Positions 20,727-33,327 of a stretch of DNA of 64,000 nt are shown piece after piece. Source of the stretch: Elephas maximus indicus (lineage: Eukaryota > Chordata > Mammalia > Proboscidea > Elephantidae). The notes beneath the pieces were generated by a model. It did not search any database, was not told the DNA's origin, and was given only the letters and a program-made list of their open reading frames with translations. Location: assembly GCF_024166365.1 (NCBI RefSeq), contig NC_064819.1, forward strand, positions 136,501 through 200,500, in the 5' to 3' direction. Position 1 is the first letter of the stretch. Every line of letters starts with the position of its first letter. The position numbers were made by a program, and so were the translations under genes.

Positions 20727-22127
20727 GATTAAGTATCTGCAGTGCTTCTTGCCTTAGGAGCACTCACAAAGGAGCTTCCTAAACTTTTCTCACCTAGGAT
20801 AGATGCTGCCGTGGTCTTCCTCCCATCTACAGGACCACACATCTCAGGACTGTGTGCGACCTCTGACTCTCCCACCCCAATCATGCTGGTGACAGTGGAT
20901 ATGTGTGCATGTGGTCCAGATCTGATAAGCCACTACCAAGCCAGGCACTGGGACAGAAGATGAGATGGGTCATGAAGAACTCTGAGTCTTTGAGCTAGAT
21001 CCTCCAGAAGAGAGTTGAAAAGGGAAGGAGTTGGAAGGAAGACAAGGCCTGGGAATGTGTGCGCTTTGATGCTCCTGACACTGTCTAAGAATCCCTCAAG
21101 GAGGAAAGATGAACTCAGGACCCCGTGGATTTGTGCTTTTGTAAAGATTGTTTGGACCCTTCCCCCAGCAGCTCCCAGTTTCTATCCTTCGATGCTCACA
21201 GCTGAATTTTGCGTGTTACCTGCAGTGGGGGTATCCTAGGGATATCCACCTACACTCCTCCAGCTTTTGGTCTTGTAGCCTTTATTTCTCTAAAGTAATT
21301 TAAGCCCTCACCTTTAGCTTTCACTGCTTGACAAGGTCACAACACAAATGCCTCTGGGAAAATCTGGCTTCACTTCCCCTTTTCTGGCATTTGAGTGTCT
21401 CCCTGAAGAGGTTCGTGGGATACTGTTGTCAAATTCTGGAGGGGCTTCTCTAGATAGGAATAAGAAGGTGAGTGCCCTCTCTTTCTAGGTTTCCCTTCGA
21501 TTCTATTAATAAACCCCAGTGACAAGCTCTAAAATCCCTGGCCTTGCCTCAGGGTTATCTTTTTGTTATTTTACTTTGTTTCTTTTTTTAATTCTAGGTC
21601 ACTTGCCTAGGGATTAGGTCGTTTCCCCTCTTTTAACCCTGTACAACTTGGCAAAGAGTTAAGGAGGCAAGAGGAGAATCGTTCTGCTCTGTTTTATTTG
21701 AGCCTCAGCTTTGTCCAGGTGCTTGGTGCTATGAGGCCAGGTGTGTTGACAGGTATCTATCTGCATGGGATACCAGTGGCACCCAGAGGCTGCTGACTGT
21801 TCAGGGAAATGTTTCCTTGATTTTCTTCTTTAGTTTTCACCTGTTGTAGTTGCACTTCACTTGGGCTATAACCTTTGAGTGCAATTCAGTGTTTGCATAA
21901 GGGAAAAGTCATCAGGCATGACACAAAAGCACAGAGAACTGCACCAAGGCTTTGGACATGATGTGTGCTCTGCGTGGTGGGTGCAGGTGCTCCCTCCTTC
22001 CCGCTGCTTTTTGTCGCTCGGCCTGGCTTACATTTGAAAGTCTGCAGAGGAGTCCTGGGAGGGAGGTGGAAAGCCATTTACAGTTCCCTGAGAAAAACAC
22101 CCTTGAGTTGGCAGCGTTTTTCTTCAG

Positions 22128-22133
22128 AATAAA
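22128..22133 (+). terminator. Candidate poly(A) signal AATAAA for PLCXD2
   Basis: A canonical hexamer is followed about 30 bases later by a GT/T-rich stretch (from about 22158), the usual arrangement for cleavage and polyadenylation. An earlier AATAAA at 21508-21513 has a less convincing downstream region, though a T-rich tract begins near 21560. Confidence 0.45.
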
Positions 22134-22155
22134 GTTGCTTATTATTATTATGTAA

Positions 22156-22728
22156 ATAATGTGTGCATTCTGCTCTCTGACCCTGAAGCCAGGTAGGAGA
22201 TCTCAGGGAGGCAGATAGGACAGAGAGAAAATACCTTTTAACTCTGTGGCGCATTTTAGCAACTGCCGACAACAAAAATGGCGACTTATTCTGACAACTC
22301 CTGGGGGCTTCTCCTGTCAGAACGAGGCTATCACACTTGCTCCACGTTAACTTCAGGATCGGCTAAACTTCTACTTGATTGAGCCAAAGACGACTTCCGT
22401 TTCACAGGATTTGGAACCATGTTTATTTGGAAATACAGAGAGCTTTTCATGAGCTACCTGGACCATTTCTCACGTAGCCATGTTGCCATGATTTTGTGGG
22501 AAAGGTGACCATCACAGATTTCTGTTAGTCTAGAGCAGTGTTTAAGGATGGAACACTGAACAGCTACCACTGTGTTTTGATGGGTATGGAAGATACCCTT
22601 AGGATGGGAGAGAGAAGGCAAGATGGAATTGATGGAAGGAAATGATAAATTATTGAGGATTAAATTTTAAATTAATGGCAGATCTAAGCCGGTCATGCCA
22701 AAAAATATATATTTTTGTATTTGCTGTA
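22156..22728. other. Downstream of PLCXD2, no feature seen
   Basis: No recognised repeat or exon. Confidence 0.35.
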
Positions 22729-23090
22729 CGGTAGTGCCAGTGTTACAAACGAACGTTCAACTTACATACAACCTGTTATGAGCCAACCCCCATAAAGCCT
22801 ATTGTATTAAAAATTTGAGGTACCTACAATGGTTCGTAATAACAAGTGGGTTCTACTTCGTGACGTGCATGAAAATATTATTATTACTGTATTATTATGT
22901 TAAAGATGTTTCAGTGTATCTGGAAGTGTTTCTTTAATTTTTTTATGCGTAGAAAGGTACGCTATATACTATATACTAAGACAAACGTTTGACTGACTTT
23001 AGATATGAACTGTACCTGACTGTTCCGACTTAACGTACAAATTCCACTTAAGGACAGACTTTGGAATGTTCGAATTCTGGGAACTGCCTG
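22729..23090. mobile_element. Non-autonomous DNA transposon with TA duplication
   Basis: The left end CGGTAGTGCCAGTGTTACAA and the right end read in reverse (CAGGCAGTTCCCAGAATTCG) are imperfect inverted repeats. Both continue into a CGAACNTTC motif. TA flanks it at 22727-22728 and 23091-23092. It is 362 bp and non-coding, of the Tc1/mariner (Tigger-like) kind by inference. Confidence 0.6.
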
Positions 23091-23092
23091 TA

Positions 23093-23710
23093 TTAGATGC
23101 TATATGAATTAAGTTTAGTCATTTCCCTGAGGTCTCAGCCCAGGCCCTTGAATTCTTGAGAACCCTAACACCACAGTCCAAATCCAGGATTTCATATAAA
23201 CTCAAATAAAAGCACAAAATCTGGACCCAGGAAATGGACTCTGAAGATTCCTAGTTCTTCTCTTCCTGACCTTCTCATATTCACACCGAACAAAAAGGTT
23301 TTGTTTCTATCCAAAAAGACAAGGTAGTGGAACATTCTGGAATGAAATGTGGTTCTCTGGTCTGCCAGAATTTTGTATCTCTGGTTTTCTGAATTTTACC
23401 ATTAGAAAGGGCTGTCCAAAGAGACGTTAGTATGACCCAGCTAGACGCTGCCACCCAAAGCTAAAGGTGGAGAAAAAGAGGAAATTAAGACTGAAAGTAA
23501 ACTCCTCCGTTTTCCTGGGTAGCAAAAGGGCCACACAAAGTCAGGCCATCTTGCAGATTTAGCTCATGCTGTAGTTGAAGTTTTTGTAATGTTCCCTATT
23601 GGCTGACTGTAGATAACACACTGTTAGGTTCTGGGAGGCTGTTTACTACTTGAGAGCAGAGTGTTTTTGCAACACTCTATTGACCCAAAACACAAGGTTC
23701 CCAACGTTTA
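23093..23710. other. No feature seen
   Basis: Apparently unique sequence between a DNA transposon and a SINE. Confidence 0.35.
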
Positions 23711-23713
23711 GGT

Positions 23714-23912
23714 AAGGAGCCCTGGTGGTGCAATGGTTAAGCACTCAGCTGCTAGCCAAAAGGTCAGCAGTTGGAACCCACCAGCCACCCCACAGGAGAA
23801 CAGACCTGGCAGTCTGCTCCCATAGAGATTACAACCTGGGAAATCCTGTGGGGCACGTTCTGCTCTATTATATGGGGCTGCTGTGACTCGGAATCTACCT
23901 GACATCACACAA
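23714..23912 (+). repeat. AfroSINE
   Basis: The head is AGGAGCCCTGGTGGTGCAAT. The middle is CAGACCTGGCAGTCTGCTCC. The tail GCTGTGACTCGGAATCTACC is followed by CTGACATCAC. Confidence 0.85.
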
Positions 23913-26542
23913 TAGTGCTGAGGTTAAATGCTTTATGTTTGGGGTGTACAGTTGTGGTAATTCTTCCTTCTGTGGTATGTGTGCAGAATACAACTTGGGT
24001 TCGTTTCCCAAAAGTGTGTGGGACGACAGATCTTGTCCAAGAGTGGTGCATTTGGTGACCTGTAGAATGAGACAGGGCAGAAGGAAATCTGCTCCTGAGA
24101 GGCGAGCTTTCCCAAGTACACGCTAAGTAGCTGTGTTATGCCAAGAGACAACCAATAGAAATTAATAACATCGAGCCTCCAAGCTGACACTAAGTTTGCT
24201 TTGTATGGCATGGAACATAGTTGTCCCTTTAAATTCCGCTAACTTTCTAGCACATTTTGGTCCTCTGTCTTGGGCTGTCCCTGGTGTTCGCCACCACAGC
24301 TTTGTCACTCACAGTGTTGCCTTGGGACAACACTGATTGATAAGAAATTTTAATTGGCAACTTTACACTAAATTCCAAACTATACCCAACAGCTGTTTAC
24401 TGCCCCCGAGAGACCTGCTATCTCCTCGTCCTCTGGATTCCCCAGCTTCCTACTAGAAATAATGGCTCTGCCCAGTGGTACCATATCTCTAAACTGGCCC
24501 TAACCCAGAAGAATATGTTACAAAACGGTATTGCTTTTGTTCAAATAGCACCATCTTAGACACAGTAAAAAACAGTCTGAGATAAATTTCTGTGTTGTGG
24601 TAGATACAGTGTTCTAGCATTTTCTCCAACACAACTTGTTCTTAGGACTTTTCAAACTCATTTCTAAGCAAAATCCTTTAGATGAAATAGTTTCCTTTTC
24701 TAGGAGCTCAATCCCACAGACTGTTGAGACAGGCCATCAACAGTTGAGAGGCATCTCCTATCTCACGCCTTCTCATCTCTTCTTGTCCCCTGGCCATTCT
24801 CTGTCATCTGATTACTGTTAATCACAAGATGCTGGCCAGACTTAGAGTAGAAGGCACATCTATTCAATGAAGACCAAGCACACTCTTATCACAGTGGTTA
24901 TTGGTCTTTACTCTTCCCAAATGCTTTCTTCTGTCACCCCTCACTCCCAAAGGTAGAAATATGACTGATTGGAGCCCAGAACTTAGGGCCAATACTTAAT
25001 TCAAATGGCAGGGGTTTGCTGACAAGCTTTGAGCCCAGTAAGAAGCACAACACTTTGAAAAGTCAAATAGGCCTTTGGTAGCTTTGTACCTTTGCCATTT
25101 ACATGATTATAGCACTAATAACGCTTGAGTCATGAATCTCTAGTATCAGTGTGATAAATCTTAGAACAGACTTAGAACAGTCCTAAGAACAAGTGCTGTT
25201 ACACTTACCAGCTTACACCCCAGTGGTAATAAGTTTTAAATACAGATTACGTGTGCATTATTTGTGTTGTGTATATGCTAACTGTAATATCACTTAACGC
25301 ACTGATCAGCGATCAGAAAATGCAGAGATTGCAGTAGTGAAAATGAGTCTTGGTCAATTCAGATGATACATGAATCTGATGAGTGCTCTACTAGATATTA
25401 TATTTTGCCTTCTATTGCTTGTTTTCTACCATAATGCATGCTGTTTGGTAAGTTAAAATAATGCTTAATAATATCAATTTTAAGGCTAGATTGAAGTTTT
25501 GCATATATGCTGCTTGAGAAGCTGAAATGTATTTTGTGGTTACCTTATTCACACACATACTTTGCTTGGCTTCCCCCACCCTCCCAGGAAATCATTGTTT
25601 GCATATATTTCTCTCCTTTTTTCTTGTAACCTTGATTAAACGGCTTAATCCAACCTACAACATTGTAAAGCCAGGATACCTCATTGTAACTGTGAAAAAA
25701 AAATTGAATCAGTGTGATGAGATGATGTGTTCTGTTGTATTTGAGTTTATCTAAATAGCTTTAAAACATAATAAACACAAAACTTTGGTAGGCACTTTTC
25801 CTTTGAATGGGCATTTTATTATGGGTCTACTTCTAATTTTATTGTAAAGAGCTATCGCCTCAAAAAATAAGAAACAATAAATTTTTAGGAAGAGCTGTAG
25901 ACTCAGCATTTATATAACCCTTATTATCTAACGTTGGATAAAGACCGTCTCGGCCACGTCTAGCGCATTTTGCCATTAACTAAACGTGCCTGCAGTCTCC
26001 AGGATGAGTGGTACATGGAATGGGTAGACACCCTTGTCATTCAGGCTGTTCCAGGCTTCATCCTTAGCACGGCAGGTATAGCCACTAGCCTTAGACTGGG
26101 TCCTGACAACAGCCAGATTCTCACCTGACTGCCATCTCTGGCCCACGTTACTTTGAATGATTGCCAAATGCCAGGACACAGAAGAATGCAGACATTATGC
26201 ACTTGTGTATACAAATAATAAGTGAGGATGTCTTGCAGTTTCTGTTGGCAATGAAGATTCCAGTATTTTCCTCATTCTTAATTCTCTGTAAGATAATATC
26301 TGAGATCACTTAATTTCAGTGAATGACTTTTTTTTTTTTTTTTGCCCTATACCCTACAAAAATAATGGGTTAAGATGAAAGTCCTTTGTATCAATTTAGC
26401 AGAAACGTAAAAGATCAAATTAATTCTAAGTAATCATTCAATTCATATCATTGAATGTTGGAGCAGGTAACTAAGAGTAATTACCATACCAACTTAAGAA
26501 CAGAATCAGAAATTTCTGCCTGTTTTTTTCTTTTTTTTTTTT
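23913..26542. other. 2.6 kb without a recognised feature
   Basis: Mostly unique-looking, AT-leaning sequence with no convincing exon. AATAAA-like motifs near 25773 and 25877 are not near any visible gene end. A short T-run lies at about 26330-26343. Confidence 0.4.
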
Positions 26543-26640
26543 GGATCCAAGTAAAATGAAATCCTAGACAACTTTAATCTTTTCTCTGTACATAATGATA
26601 GTGTTCATTGGTCCAGTTGTGAGGATTTTTCTTTTTCTTT
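26543..26640 (-). mobile_element. RTE fragment
   Basis: GGATCCAAGTAAAATGAAAT to GGTCCAGTTGTGAGGATTTT matches the RTE copies at 14094-14178 and 61252-61340. It is truncated at both ends. Confidence 0.75.
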
Positions 26641-27660
26641 TTTTAATTTTATTTTACTTCAGATGAAGGTTTAAGAACAAATTACTATCTCATCAAACAG
26701 TGTATGCATTGTTTTGTGATATTGATTAACTACCCCACGACATTTCAGCACTCTCCCTTCTCAACCCTGGGTTCCCTATTACCAGCTCTTCTGTTCCTTC
26801 CTACCTTCTAGTCCCTGCCCCAGGGCTGGTGTGCCCCTTTAGCCTTGTTTCCTTCTATGGGCCTGTTCAGTCTTTGGCTGAAGGGTGAACCTCAGGAGTG
26901 ACCTCATTACTGAGCTGAAAAAGTGTCCGGGGGCCAGCCTCTCAGGCTTTCTCCAGTCTCTGTCAGGTCAGCAAGTTTGGTCTTTCTTTCTTTTTTTACA
27001 CTTTTTATTGTGCTTTAAGTGCAAGTTTACAAATCATGTCAGTCTCTCACACAAAAACTTATATATACCTTGCTAAACACAAAAGCAAAGAACACCTTGC
27101 TACATATTCCCAATTACTCTCACCCTAATAAGACAGCCCGCTGTCTCCCTCTATCTTTTCGTGTCTATTTCGCCAGCTTCTAACCCCCCTACCCTCTCAT
27201 CTCCCCTCCAGGAAGAAGATGCCAACATAGTCTCAAGTGTCCACCTGATCCAAGAAGCTCGCTCCTCACCAGCATCCCTCTCCAACCCATTGTCCAGTCC
27301 AATCCATGTCTGAAGAGTTGGCTTCGGGAATGGTTCCTGTCCTGAGCCAAGAGAATATCTGGGGGCCATGACCACTGGGGTCCTTCTAGTCTCAGTCAGA
27401 CCATTAAGTCTGGTCTTCTTATGAGAATCTGGGGTCTGCATCCCACTGCTCTCCTGCTCCCTCAGGGGTTCTCTCTTGTGTTCCCTGTCAGGGCTGTCAT
27501 CGGTTGTAGCTGGGCACCATCTAGTTCTTCTGGTCTCAGGATGATGTAGTTTCTGGTTCATGTGGCCCTTTTTGTCTCTTGGGCTTGTAATTACCTTGTG
27601 TCCTTGGTGTTCTTCATTCTCCTTTGATCCAGGTGGGTTAAGACCAATTGATGCATCTTT

Positions 27661-27690
27661 TAAAAAAAAATTTTTTTTTTCTTTTTTTTT
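27661..27690. repeat. A-run/T-run insertion in the L1-A 3' UTR
   Basis: A9 is followed by T10, C and T10 or so. L1-B at the equivalent place (43419-43428) reads straight through TATCTTAGATGG, so about 30 bp were inserted or expanded here. Confidence 0.55.
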
Positions 27691-28053
27691 TAGATGGCTG
27701 CTTGCTAGCGTTTAAGACCCCAGACGCCACTCTTCAAAGTGGGATGCGGAATGTTTTCTTAATAGACTTTATTATGCCAATTGACTTATATGTCCCCTGA
27801 AACCATGGCCCCCAAACCCCTGCCTGTGCTACACTGGCCTTTGAAGCATTCAGTTTATTCAGGAAACTTCTTTGCTTTTGGTTTAGTCCAGTTGTGCTGA
27901 CCTCCCCTGTATTGTGTGTTGTCTTTCCCTTCACCTAAACTAGTTCTTAACTACTATCTAATTAGTGAATACCCCCTCCCACGTTCCCTTCCCTCCCCCT
28001 CTGGTAACCACAGAAGAATGTTTTCTTCTCAGTTTAAACTATTTCTCAAGTTC

Positions 28054-31000
28054 TTATAATAGTGGTCTTATATAATATTTGTCTTTTTGCAACTGACTAA
28101 TTTCACTCAGCATAATGCCTTCCAGATTCCTCCATGTTATGAAATGTTTCACAGATCCCTCACTGTTCTTTATCGATGTGTAGTATTCCATTCTGTGAAT
28201 ATGCCATAATTTATTTATCCATTCATCTGTTGATGGGCATCTTGGTTGCTTCCAGCTTCTTGCTGTTATAAACAGTGCTGCAATAAACATGGGTGTGCAT
28301 ATATCTGTTCATGTAAAGGCTCCTATTTCTTTAGGATATATTCCGAGGAGTGGGATTACTGGATCGTATGGTAGTTCTATTTCTAGCTTTTTAAGGAAGC
28401 GCCAAATCGATTTCCAAAGTGATTGTACCATTTTACATTCCACAAGCAGTGTATAAGTGTTCCAATCTCTCCACAGCCTCTCCAACATTTATTATTTTGT
28501 GTTTTTTGGATTAATGCCAGCCTTGTTGGAGTGAGATGAAATCTCATTGTAGTTTTGATCTGCATTTCTCTAATGGCTAAAGATCGAGAGCATTTCCTCA
28601 TGTATCTGTTAGCTACCTGAATGTCTTCTTGAGTGAAGTGTCTATTCATATCCTTTGCCCATTTTTTAATTGGATTATTTGTCTTTTTGCAGTTGAGTTT
28701 TTGCACTATCATGTAGATTTTAGAGATCAGAAACTGATCAGAAACGTCATAGCTAAAAACTTCTTCCCAGTCTGTAGGTAGTCTTTTTACTCTTTTGGTG
28801 AAGTCTTTGGATGAGCATAGGCGTTTGATTTTTAGGAGTTCCCAGTTATCTAGTTTTTCATCTACATTCTTAATAATGTTTTGTATACTGTTTATGCCAT
28901 GTATTAGGGCTCCTCACATTGTCCCTATTTTTTCTTCCATGATCTTTATCGTTTTAGATTTTATATTTAGGTCTTTGGTCCATTTTGAGCTCGTTTTTGT
29001 GCATGGAGTGAGGTAAGGGTCTTGTTTCGTGTTTTTGCAGATGGATATCCAGTTATGCCAGCACCATTTGTTAAAAAGACTGTCTTTTCCCCATTTAACT
29101 GTTTTGGGGCCTTTGTCAAATATCAACTGCTCATATGTGGATGGATTTATGTCTGGATTCTCAATTCTCTTCCATTGGTCTATGTATCTGGTGTTGTACC
29201 AGTACCAGGCTGTTTTGACTACCGTGGCTGTATAATAGGTTCTAAAATCAGGTAGAGTAAGGCCTCCCACTTTGTTCTTCTTTTTCAATAATGCCTTATT
29301 TATCCTGGGTCTCTTTCCCTTCCATATGAAGTTGGTGATTTGTTTCTCCATCTCCTTAAAGAATGTCATTGGGATTTGGATCGGAATTGCATTAAACGTA
29401 TAGATCGCTTTTGGTAGAATAGACATTTTTATAATGTTAAGTCTTCCTATCCATGAGCAAGGTATGTTTTTTCCACTTATGTAAGTCTCTCTTGGTTTCT
29501 TACAGAAGTGTATGGTAGTTTTCTTTGTATAAGTCTTTTACATCTCTGGTAAGATTTATTCCTAAGTATTTTATCTTCTTGGGGGCTACTGTAAATGTCA
29601 TTGATTTGGTGATTTCCTCTTCGATGTTCTTTTTGCTGGTGTAGAGGAATCCAACTGATTTTTGTATGTTTATCCTGTATCCTGATACTCTGCTGAACTC
29701 TTCTATTAGTTTCAGTAGTTTTCTAGAGGATTCCTTAGGGTTTTCTGTGTATAAGATCATGTCATCTACACATAGAGATACTTTTACTTCTTCCTTGCCA
29801 ATCTAAAAAAAAAAAAAATTTTTTTTTTTTTTTTAAGATCCCCTTTATTTCTTTATCTAGCCTAATTGCTCTGGCTAGGACCTCCAACACAGTGTTGAAT
29901 AAGAACGGTGATAAAGGGCATCCTTGTCTGGGTCCCAGTCTCAGTGGGAATGCTTTCAGGCTCTCTCATTTTGGATGATGTTGGCTGTTGGCTTTGTATA
30001 AATGCCCTTTATTATGTTGAGGAATTTTCCTTCTATTCCTATTTTGCTGAGAGTTTTTATCATGAATGGGTGTTGAACTTTGTCAAATGCCCTTTTTGCA
30101 TCAGTTGATAATATCTTGTGATTCTTGTCTTTTGTTTTATTTATGTAGTGGATTACATTAATGGTTTTCCTAAAATTAAACCAACCTTGCATACCTGGTA
30201 TAAATCCCACTTAGTCGTGGTGGATTATTTTTTTTGATATGTTGTTGAATTCTATTGACTAGAATTTTGTTGAGGATTTTTGCATCTACGTTCATGAGGG
30301 ATATAGGTCTATAATTTTCTTTTCTTGTGGTGTCTTTACCTGGTTTTGGTATCAGGGATACGGCGGCTTCATAGAATGAGTTTGGTAGTATTCCGTCCTT
30401 TTCTATGCTCTGAAATACCTTTAGTAGTAGTGGTGTTAACTCTTCTCTTAAAGTGGTAAAACTGCAGTGAAGCCATCTGGACCAGGGCTTTTTTTTTGTT
30501 GGGAGTTTTTTGATTACCTCTTCAATCTCTTCTTTCATTATTGGCCTATTTAGTTGTTCTACCTCTGTTTGCGTTAGTTTAGGTAGGTAGTGTGTTTCTA
30601 GGAATTCATCCATTTCTTCTAGGTTTTCAAATTTGTTAGAGTACAATTTTTCATAGTAATCTGATATGATTCTTTTAATTTCAATTGGGTCTATTGTAAT
30701 ATTGCCCGTTTCATTTCTTATTTGGGCTATTTGCTTCCTCTCCTTTTTTTCTTTTGTCAGTTTGGTCAGTGGTTTATCAATTCTGTTGATTTTTTCAAAA
30801 AACCAGCTTTTGCTAATTGTTTTTCTGTTTTCTATTTCATTCAGTTCAGCTCTAATTTTTATTATTTGTTTTCTTCTGGTGCCTGTGGGTTTCTTTTGTT
30901 GCTCTCTTTCTATTTCAAGTTTTAGGGAAAGTTCTTCAATTTTGGCCCTTTCTTCTTTTTGTATGTGTGCATTTATTGATATAAATTGGCCTCTAAGCAC

Positions 31001-31866
31001 CGCTTTTGCTGTGTCCCAAAGGTTCTGATAGGAAGTGTTTTCATTCTCATTGGATTCTCTGAATTTCTTTATTCCATCCTTAATGTCTTCTATAATCCAG
31101 TCTTTTTTTAGCAGGGTATTGTTCAGTTTCCAAGTCTATGATTTCTTTTCCCTGCTTTTCCTGTTATCGATTTCCACTTTTATGGTCTTATGGTCAGAGA
31201 AGATGCTTTGTAATATTTCAATGTTTTGGATTCTGCTTAGGCTTGCTTTATGACTTAATATGTGGTCTATTCTAGAGAATGTTCCATGTGCACTAGAAAA
31301 GAAAGTATACTTGGTTGCTGTTGGGTGGAGTGTTCTGTATACATCTATGAGGTCAAGTTGGTTGATTGTGGCACTTAGATCTTCCTTGTCTTTATTGAGC
31401 TTTTTTCTGGATGTCCTGTCCTTCGTGGAAAGTGGCGTGTTGAAGTCTCCTACTATTATCATAGAGCTATCTCACTTTTCAATGCTGATAGAGTTTGTTT
31501 TCTATTTCTTGCAGCCCTGTCATTGGGTGAATAAATATTTAATATGGTTATACCTTCTTGGTATATTGTCCCTTTAATCATTACATAGTGTCCTTCCTCA
31601 TCCTTTATGACAGATTTAACTTTAAAGTCTATTTTGTCAGAAATTAATATTGCCACTCCTCTTTTTTGATTGTTGTTTGCTTGATATATTTTTTTCTATC
31701 CTTTGAGTTTTAGTTTGTTTGTATCTCTAAGGCATGTCTCTTGTAAGGAGCATATAGACAGGTCTTGTTTTTTAATCCGTTTTGCTACTCTCTGTCTCTT
31801 TATTGGTGCATTTAGTCCATTTACATTCAGGGTAATTATGGATATGTATGAATTTAGTGCTATCAT
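28054..31866 (-). pseudogene. L1-A ORF2 (endonuclease/reverse transcriptase), broken
   Basis: Successive minus-strand frames carry the endonuclease start (SYISIITLNVNGLNAPIKRQ), its later motifs (VGDFNTPL, RIDHIL, SDHK), reverse transcriptase segments and the C-terminal zinc-knuckle region (CWRGCGEIGTLIHC). The frame changes near 31460, 30200 and 29430 and again before 28290, with additional stops. An A14/T16 insertion at 29805-29834 also disrupts it. Confidence 0.85.
29805..29834. repeat. A14/T16 insertion in L1-A ORF2
   Basis: L1-B reads CCAATCTGGATACC at the equivalent position (45527-45540). L1-A has CCAATCT, 14 A, 16 T, then AAGATCCC. The palindromic run could form a hairpin. No clear target duplication is seen. 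Confidence 0.6.
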
Positions 31867-32315
31867 TTTGATGTCTCTTTTTGTGTGTTGTAGACAGTTT
31901 CTTTTTCCCACTTAATGTGCTGAGTAGATTATATATTGTCCTTTCCTCATATTTGTTGTTGTTGATTTTGTTTCTTCTGAGTCTCTATTTTTTTCTTGTA
32001 TTTTATTTTGATGAGTAGGATAGTTTCCCTCCTTTGTGGTTACCGTATTCTTTACCCTTGTTTTTCTAAATTTAAACCTAACTTTTATTTCTTTGTATCG
32101 CCGTATCTTCCTCTTCATATGGAAGGTGTATGATTATATTTCTTAGTCCCTCTTTATTATTTTAATTTTGTCTTCTTTTATATAATAACATTGCTGTTGC
32201 CCTGTTTTGAGGTTTTTTTTTTTTAATAATCTTGCTTTGTTTTTTTGGATTTCCTTGTCTGGGTTGACTTCTGGTTGCTCTGCCCAGTGTTCTAGTTTTG
32301 GGTCGATACCTGGTA

Positions 32316-33327
32316 TTATTGATTTTCTAACCAAAAAACTCCCTTTAATATTTCTTGTAGTTTTGGTTTGGTTTTTACAAATTCCCTAAACTTGTGTTTA
32401 TCTGGAAATGTCTTAATTTCACCTTCATATTTAAGAGACAGTTTTGCTGGATATATGATTCTTGGCAGGCAGTTTTTTTCCTCCAGTTTTTTAAATATGT
32501 CATCCCATTGCCTTCTTGCCTGCATGGTTTCTGCCGAGTAGTCCAAGCTTATCCTTATTGGCTCTCCCTTGTAGGTGACTTTTCGTTTATCCCTCACTGC
32601 TCTTACAATTGTCTCTTTATCTTTGGTTTTGGCAAGTTTGATTATAATATGTCTTGGTGACTTTCTTTTAAGATCTACCTTATGTGGAGTTCGATGAGCA
32701 TCTTAGATAGATATCTTCTCATCTTTGACAATATCAGGGAAGTTTTCTGCCAACAAATCTTCAACAATTCTCTGTGTATTTTCTGTTATCCCTCCCTGTT
32801 CTGGTACTTCAATCACTCATAGGTTATTTCTCTGAGTCTCACATGATTGTTAAGGTTTCTTCATTTTTTTTAATTCTTTTATCTGATTTTTCTTCAAATG
32901 TATTAGGGCCAAGTGATTTATGTTCAATTTCAGAAATTCTAGCTTCTACTTGCTCAATTCTGCTCCTCTGACTTTCTATTGAGTTGTCTACTTCTGTAAT
33001 TTTATTGTTAATCTTCTGAATTTCTGATTGCTATGTGTCTGTGGATTTTTCCAGCTTATTAAACTTTTTATTATGTTCCTGAATAATCTTTCTAATTTCT
33101 TCAATTGCTTTATCTGTGTGTTCCTTGGCTTGTTCAGCATATTCCCTCATTTCCTTCCTGATGTCTTGAAGGGTTCTGTATATTAAACTTTTGTATTCTG
33201 TATCTGATAATTCCAGGAATGCACTTTCATCTAGAAGATCCCTAGATTTGTTGTTTTGAGAGCTTGTTGAGGTGATCATGGTCTCTTTCTTTACGTGACT
33301 TGATATTGACTGTTGTCTCTGAGCCAT
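32316..33327 (-). pseudogene. L1-A ORF1 (RNA-binding protein), broken
   Basis: The N-terminal part (MAQRQQSISSHVKKETM, then a coiled-coil-forming segment) is open at 33031-33327. The C-terminal part (VTYKGEPIRISLDYSAETMQ ... YPAKLSLKYEGEIKTF) is open at 32316-32597 in another frame. It aligns end to end with the intact ORF1 of L1-B, with frameshifts between the pieces. Confidence 0.85.

Larger units (their letters stand above)
19393..22155 (+). other. PLCXD2: Probable PLCXD2 3' UTR
   Basis: This stretch follows the PLCXD2 stop codon. It contains no recognisable SINE, LINE or LTR, unlike its repeat-dense surroundings, as expected of a retained 3' UTR. It includes an AUUUA-rich run at 20691-20726. 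Possible ends are AATAAA at 21508-21513 and the stronger candidate AATAAA at 22128-22133. Its length is inferred, not shown; RNA data would fix the end. Confidence 0.55.

Noticed and set aside
25770..25880. AATAAA-like motifs as an alternative PLCXD2 3' end
   Set aside because: They lie more than 6 kb past the stop codon and beyond a DNA transposon and a SINE; nothing links them to the transcript.
30666..31028. Plus-strand open frames rich in F, L and S that look like membrane proteins
   Set aside because: They are antisense shadows of A-rich L1 ORF2 sequence, which gives T-rich, hydrophobic translations.
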